Assembly (NCBI GenBank): GCA_023230585.1
Contig: JALNXB010000005.1
Location: forward strand, 21,443-85,442
Reading direction: 5' to 3'
Length of the DNA stretch: 64,000 nt
From: a bacterium
GTDB taxonomy: Bacteria > Ratteibacteria > UBA8468 > B48-G9 > JAFGKM01
In this document: positions 1-9,100 of the stretch, piece after piece
Numbering within the stretch: position 1 is the first letter of the stretch
Layout: each line of letters starts with the position of its first letter
The notes under the pieces: generated by a model
What the model saw: the letters and a program-made list of their open reading frames with translations, nothing else
The model's database searches: none
What the model was told of the DNA's origin: nothing
Translations under genes and position numbers: made by a program

Positions 1-8
1 CTAATAAT

Positions 9-37
9 TTGACAAAAAATCTTAATAGAATTATTAT
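9..37 (+). promoter_or_regulatory. candidate sigma70-type promoter
   Basis: TTGACA at 9-14 and TATTAT at 32-37 are 17 bases apart, a near-consensus arrangement reading rightwards. A TATAAT also lies at 35-40, but its spacing is 20. In such AT-rich DNA a chance match is possible. If real, it would give the gene at 320 a leader of about 275 nt. Confidence 0.4.
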
Positions 38-156
38 AATTTAATGAGAATAATAAACAAGAATTACCAAAATTTTTCTGCAAACCTAAAGTCAAGAATC
101 AGAAACCAGTTATCAAGTCGCTTGGATAAACCGCCCTCTTTGTACTACATTGGCTA

Positions 157-196
157 AAGTGTTAAGTTACCCAAAATAATCTTTACTTAAGCACTT
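157..196 (+). terminator. stem-loop, possible terminator or leader hairpin
   Basis: AAGTGTTAAGT (157-167) pairs with ACTTAAGCACTT (185-196), with one bulged base and an 18-nt loop, and is followed by a short T-rich stretch. The stem is mostly A-T, so it would be weak. It could end an upstream transcript or act in the leader of the gene at 320. Confidence 0.25.
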
Positions 197-319
197 TTGT
201 TGTTATAAAAACCACGCAAAAACACCTTGCTTCTCTACCTAAATGTAAATTGAGTTATAAGTTTTACAAAAATACAATAACGAATTTGACAGAAGCAGGT
301 AATACACAGGAGGTGAAAT

Positions 320-1303
320 ATGAAAAAAAACTTTATACCTATAAAAGAGTTTATCAAAAACAATTTTAAACATTTTAACTCGGCTGTTCTTGCTGATGCT
401 TCAGAGGCGTATGTGGAACATTTAAATAATGATGGAAAGATGATGATAACCTTAGCTGGAGCTATGAGTACTGCTGAATTAGGTATTACATTGTCTGAGA
501 TGATTAGGAAGGATAAGGTGCACTCAATAACCTGTACAGGCGCCAATCTTGAAGAAGATATCTTTAATCTTATTGCTCATAATCATTACGAAAGGATACC
601 TCATTATAGAAATTTAACACCACAAGATGAAGTTGAACTTTTAAATAGAAAACTTAGCAGGGTAACTGATACTTGTATACCAGAAGACGAAGCTATGAGA
701 TGTATTGAACAGCATATCTTAAAATTCTTTTTAAAAGCAGAGAAAGAGAATAAAAGGTACTTCCCTTATGAATTTATTTATCAAATCATTGAAAGCGGTG
801 TGTTAAAAAATGACTACCAGATTGATCCAAAAAACTCTTGGGTTATTGCTGCGTGTGAAAAAAACTTACCTATATTTGTTCCAGGTTGGGAAGATTCCAC
901 TTTAGGTAATACCTTTGTGGCTTTTGTAACAAAGGGCGCTATTAAAAACATATCTACTGTAAAATCTGGTCTTGAAACTATGACTTTTTTAATAGATTGG
1001 TACAAAAAAGTTTCAGCAAATCATAAAATGGGGTTTTATCAGATTGGGGGCGGGATATCTGGAGATTTTCCTATATGTGTGGTCCCTTTAATAAGGCTTG
1101 ACCTTGAAGATACTTCATGTAGACTATGGGACTATTTTTGTCAAATTTCAGACAGCACAACCTCTTATGGGTCTTATAGTGGTGCCATCCCTAATGAGAA
1201 GATAACCTGGGAAAAAATCAGTATTGATACCCCCAGTTTTGTAATAGAAAGCGATGCAACTATTGTAGCGCCTCTTATGTTTGCCTACATACTTGCAGAA
1301 TAA
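320..1303 (+). CDS. deoxyhypusine synthase-like protein
   Basis: A 327-residue member of the deoxyhypusine synthase (DHS) family. In eukaryotes and archaea DHS transfers an aminobutyl group from spermidine to a lysine of (a)IF5A in an NAD-dependent reaction. The C-terminal motif SGAIPNEKITWEKI begins at about residue 287 and matches the family's SGA-x-P-x-E...W-x-K block. Lys299 sits where the enzyme's catalytic lysine lies, so the active site looks intact. A glycine-rich, NAD-site-like segment (TLAGAMSTAELG) lies near residues 44-55. Bacteria generally lack eIF5A, and bacterial DHS homologues have been proposed to make homospermidine or act on other substrates, so the substrate here is open. 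The start is fixed by AGGAGGTG just upstream. No polyamine genes are adjacent, and the next gene is convergent. Confidence 0.85.
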   Translation: MKKNFIPIKEFIKNNFKHFNSAVLADASEAYVEHLNNDGKMMITLAGAMSTAELGITLSEMIRKDKVHSITCTGANLEEDIFNLIAHNHYERIPHYRNLTPQDEVELLNRKLSRVTDTCIPEDEAMRCIEQHILKFFLKAEKENKRYFPYEFIYQIIESGVLKNDYQIDPKNSWVIAACEKNLPIFVPGWEDSTLGNTFVAFVTKGAIKNISTVKSGLETMTFLIDWYKKVSANHKMGFYQIGGGISGDFPICVVPLIRLDLEDTSCRLWDYFCQISDSTTSYGSYSGAIPNEKITWEKISIDTPSFVIESDATIVAPLMFAYILAE

Positions 1304-1332
1304 GGTTTGAGTTGTTCCATTATATCTTTTTA

Positions 1333-3027
1333 TCAAGATGATTTTATGTTTAATTCTAAAGAACCTTCAAACTCTGGTATATCAACAGATTTTTCTACTA
1401 TATCTTCGCCGTTTTGAGTAAAAAGATATACTTTTTGTTCCATACAACTTTTCCCTTTTAAGGTAATTGTAAGTTCTCTATTAGATTCATTGTAAGACGC
1501 TTGGCTAATATTAGAAAAAAGACGGTTTTCTGCATATCTTGAGATATGATCATAACTTGCCATAATGTGTGGAATGCTTCTCAATTTATCTGAGATACCT
1601 TTTATTATTAGTTCCCAATCCTGTGGATTTACTTGGGCTATTCTCTGTTCATGGGTAGCTATACAACCAAAAAAACCTCTATCTATACCCTGCTTAATTC
1701 TGTTGAATGCTTTATCTATAGATTTTTCTACGTTGGTGTAAGGACTTTCTTTGTGAAGAGTTGTGCATCCATACAACATATCTGTATGAGGAACTAAATA
1801 GTTCTTACCTTTGGACGTAGAGAGCACATTAAAAAAATGGTTATCTTCTGGAATATAGCCAAAACAGTAATCCCTATTAGCATACGGAGATAACTTCCAA
1901 GAACGTGCGTCAGGGTCAAAATATGATTTACCCACTCTAATACTTGTCATTAAGTATTTGTGTCCTCTTTCCTTTAGAAAAGGTAAGGAGTTTATCCCTA
2001 TCTCTGCATAATGAACATTTACTGTTTGAGAGTAGTTTATCCCCCATTTTTTAAATTTTGTGTCAACTCTTTCAAAATTTCTTTTCAACTCTTCATTTGT
2101 AAATTCTTCACCATTATGCTTTAAATATATCGGGCATAAATCTTCGTTATCCATATAAGCAAAATCAACAAAACCATGAGGTGAAAACTCCACAAGCCCT
2201 AACTCTTCTTTCTCTTTAAATCTTTTGGCATCTTCATCTAAAATGTCGTCAATAAAAAGACCAGCGTTTGGTATAAACCCGTAATCATTTAATATATCGA
2301 GCCATTTTAAGCCAGAAAGGGTTTCTTTATATTTCAAAACACGGCTCCCGCCAAAAGATATATCGTCTATTCTTCCTGTAACAAATGGAGGCATTATTTT
2401 CATTATATAAGGTTTTTTTGCTACCCAAACAATCGAGTCTCTAAAAACTCTATCGAGAGGACCTGCAAATCCAATATACTCATTCTGCCAAATAAGAGAA
2501 GATATAGAAAATAGTATAACCCTACCTGCACCAAAAAACCTGAATGAAGCAGATGGGATACCTTCTTCATTAGTTAAAAAAACTGACCAGTCTTCTTTTG
2601 CTACATTCGGCAAAGAAGGGACAGGGGTTTCAAGTATAACTTCTTCTTCAACGATACTACTAAATGTACTCCCTTCTTTTAACTTTAGAGAAGTTATTTT
2701 TGTATCTTTCCCAGGAATAATGTTTAGACTCTTTAAAACAGTTGTGGGATATAAGGATAGGTTTCCGTCTAAAGACAAAAGCCCCATACCCTCTGATACA
2801 GAATTCAGAATCGCTTGCCACTCTGTACTATCTATGTTTTTACCAATATTCTCTTGGGCAAAAATTAACAGATGAGCGTCTTTGAGAATTTCAGAAGAAA
2901 CGCTTGTCTGACTTAGGTCAACTATTTCAAAAAATATACCAAAATGTTTAAGTGCCCTTAAAACTGAATTTTTAAAACCTTCATACTCAAAAACTTGAGA
3001 AGAATCTACTATTACATAAGTCTTCAT
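1333..3027 (-). CDS. polysaccharide deacetylase-like (NodB-fold) protein
   Basis: A 564-residue protein with no signal peptide and no close family that I can name. The middle resembles the polysaccharide deacetylase/NodB TIM-barrel superfamily. It has GRIDD at about residue 218 (metal-binding Asp pair), SPHGF about 65 residues later and VNVHYAEIG beyond that, which would supply the usual metal-binding and catalytic positions. The N-terminal 200 residues look like a flavodoxin- or amidotransferase-type alpha/beta domain without an obvious catalytic triad. The C-terminal 60 residues look like a beta-sandwich. A GGAGGT ribosome site precedes the ATG. It lies 42 nt downstream of a Gfo/Idh oxidoreductase on the same strand, which suggests a shared role in carbohydrate metabolism. 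The exact substrate is unknown. Confidence 0.5.
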   Translation of the reverse strand: MKTYVIVDSSQVFEYEGFKNSVLRALKHFGIFFEIVDLSQTSVSSEILKDAHLLIFAQENIGKNIDSTEWQAILNSVSEGMGLLSLDGNLSLYPTTVLKSLNIIPGKDTKITSLKLKEGSTFSSIVEEEVILETPVPSLPNVAKEDWSVFLTNEEGIPSASFRFFGAGRVILFSISSLIWQNEYIGFAGPLDRVFRDSIVWVAKKPYIMKIMPPFVTGRIDDISFGGSRVLKYKETLSGLKWLDILNDYGFIPNAGLFIDDILDEDAKRFKEKEELGLVEFSPHGFVDFAYMDNEDLCPIYLKHNGEEFTNEELKRNFERVDTKFKKWGINYSQTVNVHYAEIGINSLPFLKERGHKYLMTSIRVGKSYFDPDARSWKLSPYANRDYCFGYIPEDNHFFNVLSTSKGKNYLVPHTDMLYGCTTLHKESPYTNVEKSIDKAFNRIKQGIDRGFFGCIATHEQRIAQVNPQDWELIIKGISDKLRSIPHIMASYDHISRYAENRLFSNISQASYNESNRELTITLKGKSCMEQKVYLFTQNGEDIVEKSVDIPEFEGSLELNIKSS

Positions 3028-3069
3028 AATACCTCCAAAGTATTGTTAAGTTATAAAACTATTTTTAAT

Positions 3070-4347
3070 TTATTCTTTACCATATTTTGCCTGCTCTTTT
3101 TCCCTATATCCCTCTGCAGCCCATATCTTCTTTGCAAAAACAACACCTTCTTTTGAGGGCTTAATATCTCCTAAAATGCTTGGAAGCGGATAACCCTCTT
3201 TATATCTTGTAGGGTCGGGGTTCCAGTCGTCCTTTGCATATTTTGCTCTTTCGCTTTTCTTTCTTAAATCAGGAACCTCCAGAGTATTTGAATCGTTCAA
3301 CGCCGACCGGTATGCCAGAATGCCTGTTATAGACATTGCCACTCCCTTGTAAACATCCAGATACGGCTGTTCACCGGTCTTTATTGCTTGCGCAAAAAAG
3401 TAGTTGGTAAAGAAATCGCCACCTGCATGCCCGTACTTACCAGCGTCTCTTGCGTAAGATGGAAATTCGGGTTTATATATTTTCTCAATAGGTTCATCAG
3501 GATTCTTGTCAAAAGGTTCCTTTCTTACTCTAAGCATATTACTGTCTCCAACACGCAAGTTTTCCATTAGCCCTCTGTTACAGTGGATACGTACCCAGTT
3601 ACCGTGCCCCCTAAGCCCACCGTGTACTGCTTTGACAATTGCTCCGTTATCCATCCTTGTAATTATGGAACAAGCCATATCTCCTACCCTAACTGTTTTC
3701 TTACGGTTCTTATCATAAAAATCATACGGTACCACAAAACCATTAACCTTTACTGGCAAAGTATCGGTAATAAACATTACAGGACCTAATGAATGCGTGC
3801 AATAGTAAGTTGCAGGATGCCAGTTTCTCCAATGGTTCATCCCCGGAGAAATGGAGTTGGCCGAAGATGCTTTCATAGGGTGTACATATTCGCCTTCACC
3901 ATAAAGAAATTTCCCCATATCTCCTTTCTGGTAAAGTCTACGCATTTCTTGATTGAAAACCATATAAGGATAGTTTTCAGCAAAACTATATATTTTCCCG
4001 CTCTTCTCTACTGCTTCAATGAGAGCCACTCCTTCCGCCAACGTAAAACATGCCGATGTTTCACTCATAACATGTTTATCTGCTTTAAGAGCTTTTATAG
4101 CAAAAGGAGCGTGCTGGTGAAAATAGTTCGCCAACACCACAGCATCCATATCGTGTTCAAGAAATTTATCATAGTCTGTATAGGTTGAAACATTTAGTTC
4201 TTTACCCAAACTATTCAATCTTTCTTCCCATATATCACATAAAGCAACAAGTTCCATACCAAGGGGTTCAACCGCTCCTCTCGCAAACCCAGCTCCTCTT
4301 CCTACACCAACAACCCCTACTCTTATCATTTTTTCTTTTTTTGCCAT
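3070..4347 (-). CDS. Gfo/Idh/MocA family oxidoreductase, EKP-less variant
   Basis: A 425-residue NAD(P)-dependent oxidoreductase of the glucose-fructose oxidoreductase/inositol dehydrogenase family. The N-terminal Rossmann fold has GVGRGAG at residues 14-20. The family's EKP motif, whose Lys is normally catalytic, is replaced by SETSA at residues 95-99. This SE-x-x-A form occurs in a subset of the family, so chemistry may differ from simple alcohol oxidation. The C-terminal alpha/beta domain contains the block GGLRGHG and a tail longer than usual. An AGGAGG site lies 8 nt upstream of the ATG. It sits between the AtuA/DUF4387 pair and the deacetylase-like gene, all on the minus strand and probably co-transcribed. 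The sugar or polyol substrate cannot be read from sequence. Confidence 0.85.
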   Translation of the reverse strand: MAKKEKMIRVGVVGVGRGAGFARGAVEPLGMELVALCDIWEERLNSLGKELNVSTYTDYDKFLEHDMDAVVLANYFHQHAPFAIKALKADKHVMSETSACFTLAEGVALIEAVEKSGKIYSFAENYPYMVFNQEMRRLYQKGDMGKFLYGEGEYVHPMKASSANSISPGMNHWRNWHPATYYCTHSLGPVMFITDTLPVKVNGFVVPYDFYDKNRKKTVRVGDMACSIITRMDNGAIVKAVHGGLRGHGNWVRIHCNRGLMENLRVGDSNMLRVRKEPFDKNPDEPIEKIYKPEFPSYARDAGKYGHAGGDFFTNYFFAQAIKTGEQPYLDVYKGVAMSITGILAYRSALNDSNTLEVPDLRKKSERAKYAKDDWNPDPTRYKEGYPLPSILGDIKPSKEGVVFAKKIWAAEGYREKEQAKYGKE

Positions 4348-4395
4348 TTATCCTCCTGTAAAGAAAAATTTATATATTTAACATAAGAATATCTT

Positions 4396-4698
4396 TTAAA
4401 GAATATTCTCAAGCAGACCTGCTTGCTGTGCTCCGTAAACATCTCTATCGCCTGGAGCACCTGAACTAATTTGCCTTGGAAATACCACCTTAACAGCTAG
4501 TGCAGCTGAAAAATAGTATATTTTCACGCTATCTTTTTTCAGGCCATAAGATTTAGCAATAACAGATTGGTCTATTTGTTTTGTGTTAAGAGCCCTTTCA
4601 AAGTCATCTTCTGTGTTAAAGATTATATCTATAGTAATAAAGAATGGTCCTGCGTTTTTACTCCGAAAAACATCCGCTCTTTCATACAGTTTTTTCAT
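4396..4698 (-). CDS. DUF4387 family protein (AtuA partner)
   Basis: A 100-residue protein matching the DUF4387 family by its N-terminal block (RSKNAGPFFITIDIIF) and its middle block (SYGLKKDSVKIYYFSAALAVKVVFPR). DUF4387 proteins are typically encoded next to AtuA/DUF1446 proteins or fused to them, and their biochemical role is unknown. Here the gene starts 3 nt after the AtuA gene ends, and its ribosome site (GGAGA) lies within the end of that gene. Translational coupling is therefore likely. The C-terminus keeps a PGDRDVYGAQQAGLL block typical of the family. Confidence 0.85.
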   Translation of the reverse strand: MKKLYERADVFRSKNAGPFFITIDIIFNTEDDFERALNTKQIDQSVIAKSYGLKKDSVKIYYFSAALAVKVVFPRQISSGAPGDRDVYGAQQAGLLENIL

Positions 4699-4701
4699 AT
4701 A

Positions 4702-6072
4702 TCATATCTCCTTAAATTCAACGGGAAACAAGTAACCTGCATCCTTAACTTCCATAAGATGATAAACACTAAACTCATATACAGGACCTCCTGAAAAATC
4801 TGATGGAGAAAAAGGGAAAGCAACATTACCGGCAGTAGATTTCCTTCCCTCAAACCCATAATGTAATATCAGAGAGCGAGCAAGAGCACACACAGTGTCG
4901 GCTTTATCTTGAGTCTGAGCTATTCCTTCTATAACGATACCTACTTCATAGGGCGTCTTATCAATTTCTGGTTCAAGTTCACCCAGCACTCCATCTCTAC
5001 CATAAAATAGAAAATTTAAGAGATAACCTTCTTTAATAATATCAGATGGCAACATCTCCTTGATTTTTTCAGAAACATCTTTTTCCATATTAGGAATGTT
5101 CTTAATTACATCTTGGCTCCTTATCCCTCCTACAGCAATTGTATGATAACCCCGTTTAACAACTCCTTCAAGTTTTATCGTCTGGTTTCCTTGTGCTGGT
5201 TTGAAAAAACTACCCGTTACTCTAACACAACAGTTACTCTTCTGCACAAATTTGCATCCAGAAAGATCAACATATCCTTCTGGCTCATAAAACCCAAATG
5301 GGCTTAACTGTTCATAAAGACTATGGGCAGCGACCGAAATTTTTGTACATTTTCTTAAAGGATTTGTAGGTTCAACCTCAAAATAGTCTTTTCCGATTAT
5401 TCCGAACATACAATCGCTGGCTGAAGCAGGAACACTTGCAAGAGCGCCACACTCAAGTATTTTTGCAAGGTGGTATGATAGACCTACATCAAACCCCTCC
5501 ATTATAGGGTAAGATGCAAAAATTGCCGTATCGCAGGCACGACCCGCAAGTATTATATCAGGTTTGGCTTTTAGTGCATCAATAAATGGAGCAACACCCA
5601 TCTGCCCCACAATCCTTACAGATTCATCAACAATTTTCGGAGTAAGATCAGGAACCGTTTCTCCAAGAGGTTTGACTCTATTTTTTTTTAACGCCTGTTT
5701 TACTATTTTTTTATTTATATCTGCCGGTATTAAAGCAATTTTTAATGATAAAGACTCTTCTTCTGATATTTCTTTTATTATTTTTTCAGTAAAATTAAGA
5801 TGAACTTTGCTCCCAGAAGTTCCTGCACTACCAATAATCAGAGGTATTTTTGCCGTAACAGCGGCTTCTATTGCCAATTGAAGATCTCGCTTGATTTGAA
5901 GTTTTTTGGTAAGAGATTTTCCGCTACCAAGGTAGAATGGTCCAGGATCGGAAGAACCTGCATCAACACCAATAAAATGAGGGTTTTTTTTCATACCTTC
6001 TTTTAAACTTTCAGCCGGATATCCGTACCCAAGAAGCCCAGTCAAAGATAAAATCCTTACTTCTTTATTCAT
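4702..6072 (-). CDS. AtuA / DUF1446 family protein
   Basis: A 456-residue acyclic-terpene-utilization AtuA-type (DUF1446) protein. Recognisable blocks are LGYGYP near residue 16, GVDAGSSDPGPFYLG at about 34-48, GSAGTSGS near 102 and a conserved AGRACDTAIFA around 178. In Pseudomonas, AtuA belongs to a citronellol/geraniol catabolic gene set, but homologues are spread widely among bacteria with no terpene genes, and the activity is not established. The neighbouring genes here are sugar-related, and no acyl-CoA carboxylase (AtuC/AtuF-type) gene is nearby. A terpene role is therefore doubtful. A short GGAGA precedes the ATG. Confidence 0.85.
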   Translation of the reverse strand: MNKEVRILSLTGLLGYGYPAESLKEGMKKNPHFIGVDAGSSDPGPFYLGSGKSLTKKLQIKRDLQLAIEAAVTAKIPLIIGSAGTSGSKVHLNFTEKIIKEISEEESLSLKIALIPADINKKIVKQALKKNRVKPLGETVPDLTPKIVDESVRIVGQMGVAPFIDALKAKPDIILAGRACDTAIFASYPIMEGFDVGLSYHLAKILECGALASVPASASDCMFGIIGKDYFEVEPTNPLRKCTKISVAAHSLYEQLSPFGFYEPEGYVDLSGCKFVQKSNCCVRVTGSFFKPAQGNQTIKLEGVVKRGYHTIAVGGIRSQDVIKNIPNMEKDVSEKIKEMLPSDIIKEGYLLNFLFYGRDGVLGELEPEIDKTPYEVGIVIEGIAQTQDKADTVCALARSLILHYGFEGRKSTAGNVAFPFSPSDFSGGPVYEFSVYHLMEVKDAGYLFPVEFKEI

Positions 6073-6116
6073 TTCTTGTTGTCTCCGTAAAAATTAGTTG
6101 AACAAAATTTATGCAT

Positions 6117-9100
6117 CTATTTTAAAAATTTAATAAATCCTGCGTTTTCAATCCGCCAAATAGCGTCACCTGTTGGTATCCATGCAGACCAGCCGCCTCT
6201 TTTAGAAATACCTATATTGAAAGATAGTTTATCAACTTCATTAGAGTTTATACCGATTTTTTTGAGAGGTATCTTCATCTCTGCTTGCCAACTCAAATTT
6301 TCTTCATCAATAATATGTGATTTATATTCTATCGATTGTTCAATATCTTTTACAACATTAAACGGCATATTAAACATATTTACCAACCCATAATTACCTT
6401 CAAAATCTCCTTTAAAAATGTATATAGGACCTGTTGGCATATCTTCAAGCCACCAACCTCTATTATGAAACCCAAACTGACTTTCTATTGATACCTCCAA
6501 TATTGGAATATGTTTCTTTAGACGTTCTGGCATATTTTCCAACCATGGGTCAACCTCATTCTGCACACCTATATACAGGTAATCTGTGTCATAATTTAAC
6601 CAGACGTACGAATTTGGACCTTTCTCTTCGCCACTTTTAAAATGTTTGTTTATCGATATTCCATTATTTTTATCTAAATCTCCCCATTCTTCTTTTTTCA
6701 ATTCTCCATCTATGTTTATAGAAGATGCTCGGAGCGGAACATTGAAAGTGAGAGTTGGGCTGATTCTTTTCAAAACCTGCATAGATTCACTTATACCAGA
6801 AATGGCTTTAAAATCGGTATAAAAATATCTACCAATATCTTCTTTTGTTCTGCTGACAGGCCAACTTGCCCTTAAAACATCTTTGTATACTCCTATATTG
6901 TTCATACATACAGGGTCACATCCTGTTAAACCATAAATAGGCGAACCTAATCTGAGTTGAAAATCCATCTCTTCAACATTCAAAAAGATAGGGTCTTGTC
7001 CATCCCAGTTGTTCTCAAACAATGTTGTACCTCTGGTATCTCGTCCAAAGGTAACAAAACGTCCTTGGGTATTGATATTTCTTTCAATTATACTGCCTTT
7101 TATTTTTCCCCATCCTGATGGTTGGTTCTTCATCAGTTCAAAGATTGGAGGGTATCTATAACTCCAAGGTGGTTGTTTAGTCCTAAATTTCTTATGCTGG
7201 GCTGATAATCTGTTCATTGAATTTATATTTGGTCCTGCATCTATATCTTGACCTACACAAAAAATATTTGACCTGTCGCCCTGAGATATACTTGTACCTT
7301 CTCCCTCAATAAAGATGTTATTGGTAAGATAATTGCCGGGAAAAGTACTGGATATCCCATTAGGGAATTTATAGAAAATATTTTTATCTACTACAAGTCC
7401 AGAGTTCATTGCGTCAATATGTATAGCATTTATACCGTGTGAAAAATTTGGCGAGGAATGGTTGCTTATATGGTGAAAGAAATTATTCTTGATAATAGTG
7501 CCACGGTTCATAAGAGCTGTTGATTCGCCATAAATATACATTGCACCAAGTTCTTGACCTTCAGAAAGCACGTCGTGTATCTCGTTGTATTCAATTATAT
7601 GGTCGTTTTCATTAAAATATATTGCCTGCATAGGGGTATCATTTATTAAGTTATGGGAAACTATTTGCCCAATACCTTCTATCCAGACAGCCATTCTGTA
7701 CCCACCGCAAAATCTGTTGTAATGGTGTATATGATTATTTTCAACAGTATGTTGTGCAGGTATAAGTTTTGTTCTGTCGCCACCGTTAAGAGCCACACCG
7801 CCTTCGCCCATATCGTACATATCACAACCAACAACTTTATGTGCCCAACCGCTCTCTATCCTAATAGCAAACTGGCCAGTATTTCTTATAGTGCAACCTG
7901 CTATAAGGTTGTTGGTTCCTTTCTTTATTTCTATTCCGTTTCGCCAGGTCCCTTCAAATAGAAGCCCAGACAAAACAATGTTAGACGTACTGTTAAAAGA
8001 TACAATAGGTTTATCTAAAGTTGTAACTATTATCTCATTTTTTGAGATATCACTGGGTGGATAAAAATATAGTTTTCCTGTATCTCTATCAAGATAAAAC
8101 TCTCCAGGAGAATCGAGTTCACTTAAAATATTATAAACAAAATACGGATGTTTTTTAGCTACAGGCGCTACTGCTAACCAAGAGCAAGCATCAGGCAAAA
8201 TATCAGGTAGAAGGTTTATTACTTTTTTTTCTGTATCTATTGAACCTATCTTAACATGTATAAGAGAATAAGGTTGGTTTATACCAAGGTATCCTTTCAC
8301 CCACATATCTTTTTCTTCTTTCCATCTTTCAGGTCTATCTCCAGAGTATATAAATTTTCCCCGCTGATACTCTGTCTTTCGATAAATTCCTTCAACTTCA
8401 GTCAACCCAGCAACCCTTTCCCAACCTTCGTTAGGCCATCGAGCCAGTTTCATTATTTTCCCGTCACATATAAGTTCAAGAGCACCAGGACGCGGTTTTC
8501 TTATATGCCTCCCTCGAGGCAACAATTGACCATATTCTGTTATTCCTGCTTCTTTTAGGTCTGCAACCCAAACTTTTCCTCTTGCTTCCTCTGGGAGCCT
8601 TTCAAGAATTTTTACCTCATCAACCAACTTAAAATTTCTAACCTGTTTACCTCCAATAATCCGTACCTCTTCTCCTTGATAGTTGCGATAAACAACAGGT
8701 GCATCTTGCTCTCCTGAGTCTTGTTTTCCAAAAACAATGGTATCTGTTAAAAAATATTTTCCTCCCCTAAAATATACGTTTATACCACCTGCAGGCATCC
8801 CCTTCTCTTTGATTTTTTTTACCTCTTCTTGTGCCCGTCTTATTGTTGCAAAAGGTTTTTCTTTCGTCCCAGCATTTAAGTCGTTACCTTCCAAAGAAAC
8901 GTATAAGGAATAGTTTGGGCAATTTACCCATTCTGCTCTTTTCTGCCTAATATTTTTTATTGTTGCTCCATCAGGTACCCCTTCTATCTCTTCAAGTCTT
9001 CTTCTTATATCAAAACGATAGCCATCATTGGGAAAAGAAGAAGATTCCTCTTCTCTTAAAAGTTCTTCATAAAGCGGTTTTGAAAAAGAATAATTTCCTT

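Larger units (their letters stand above)
1..319. other. intergenic region upstream of the DHS-like gene
   Basis: No convincing coding region is visible. The stretch contains a candidate sigma70-type promoter at its left end and an imperfect stem-loop at 157-196, each listed separately. A strong Shine-Dalgarno (AGGAGGTG) stands just before the ATG at 320. The left part may belong to a gene outside the window. Confidence 0.6.
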
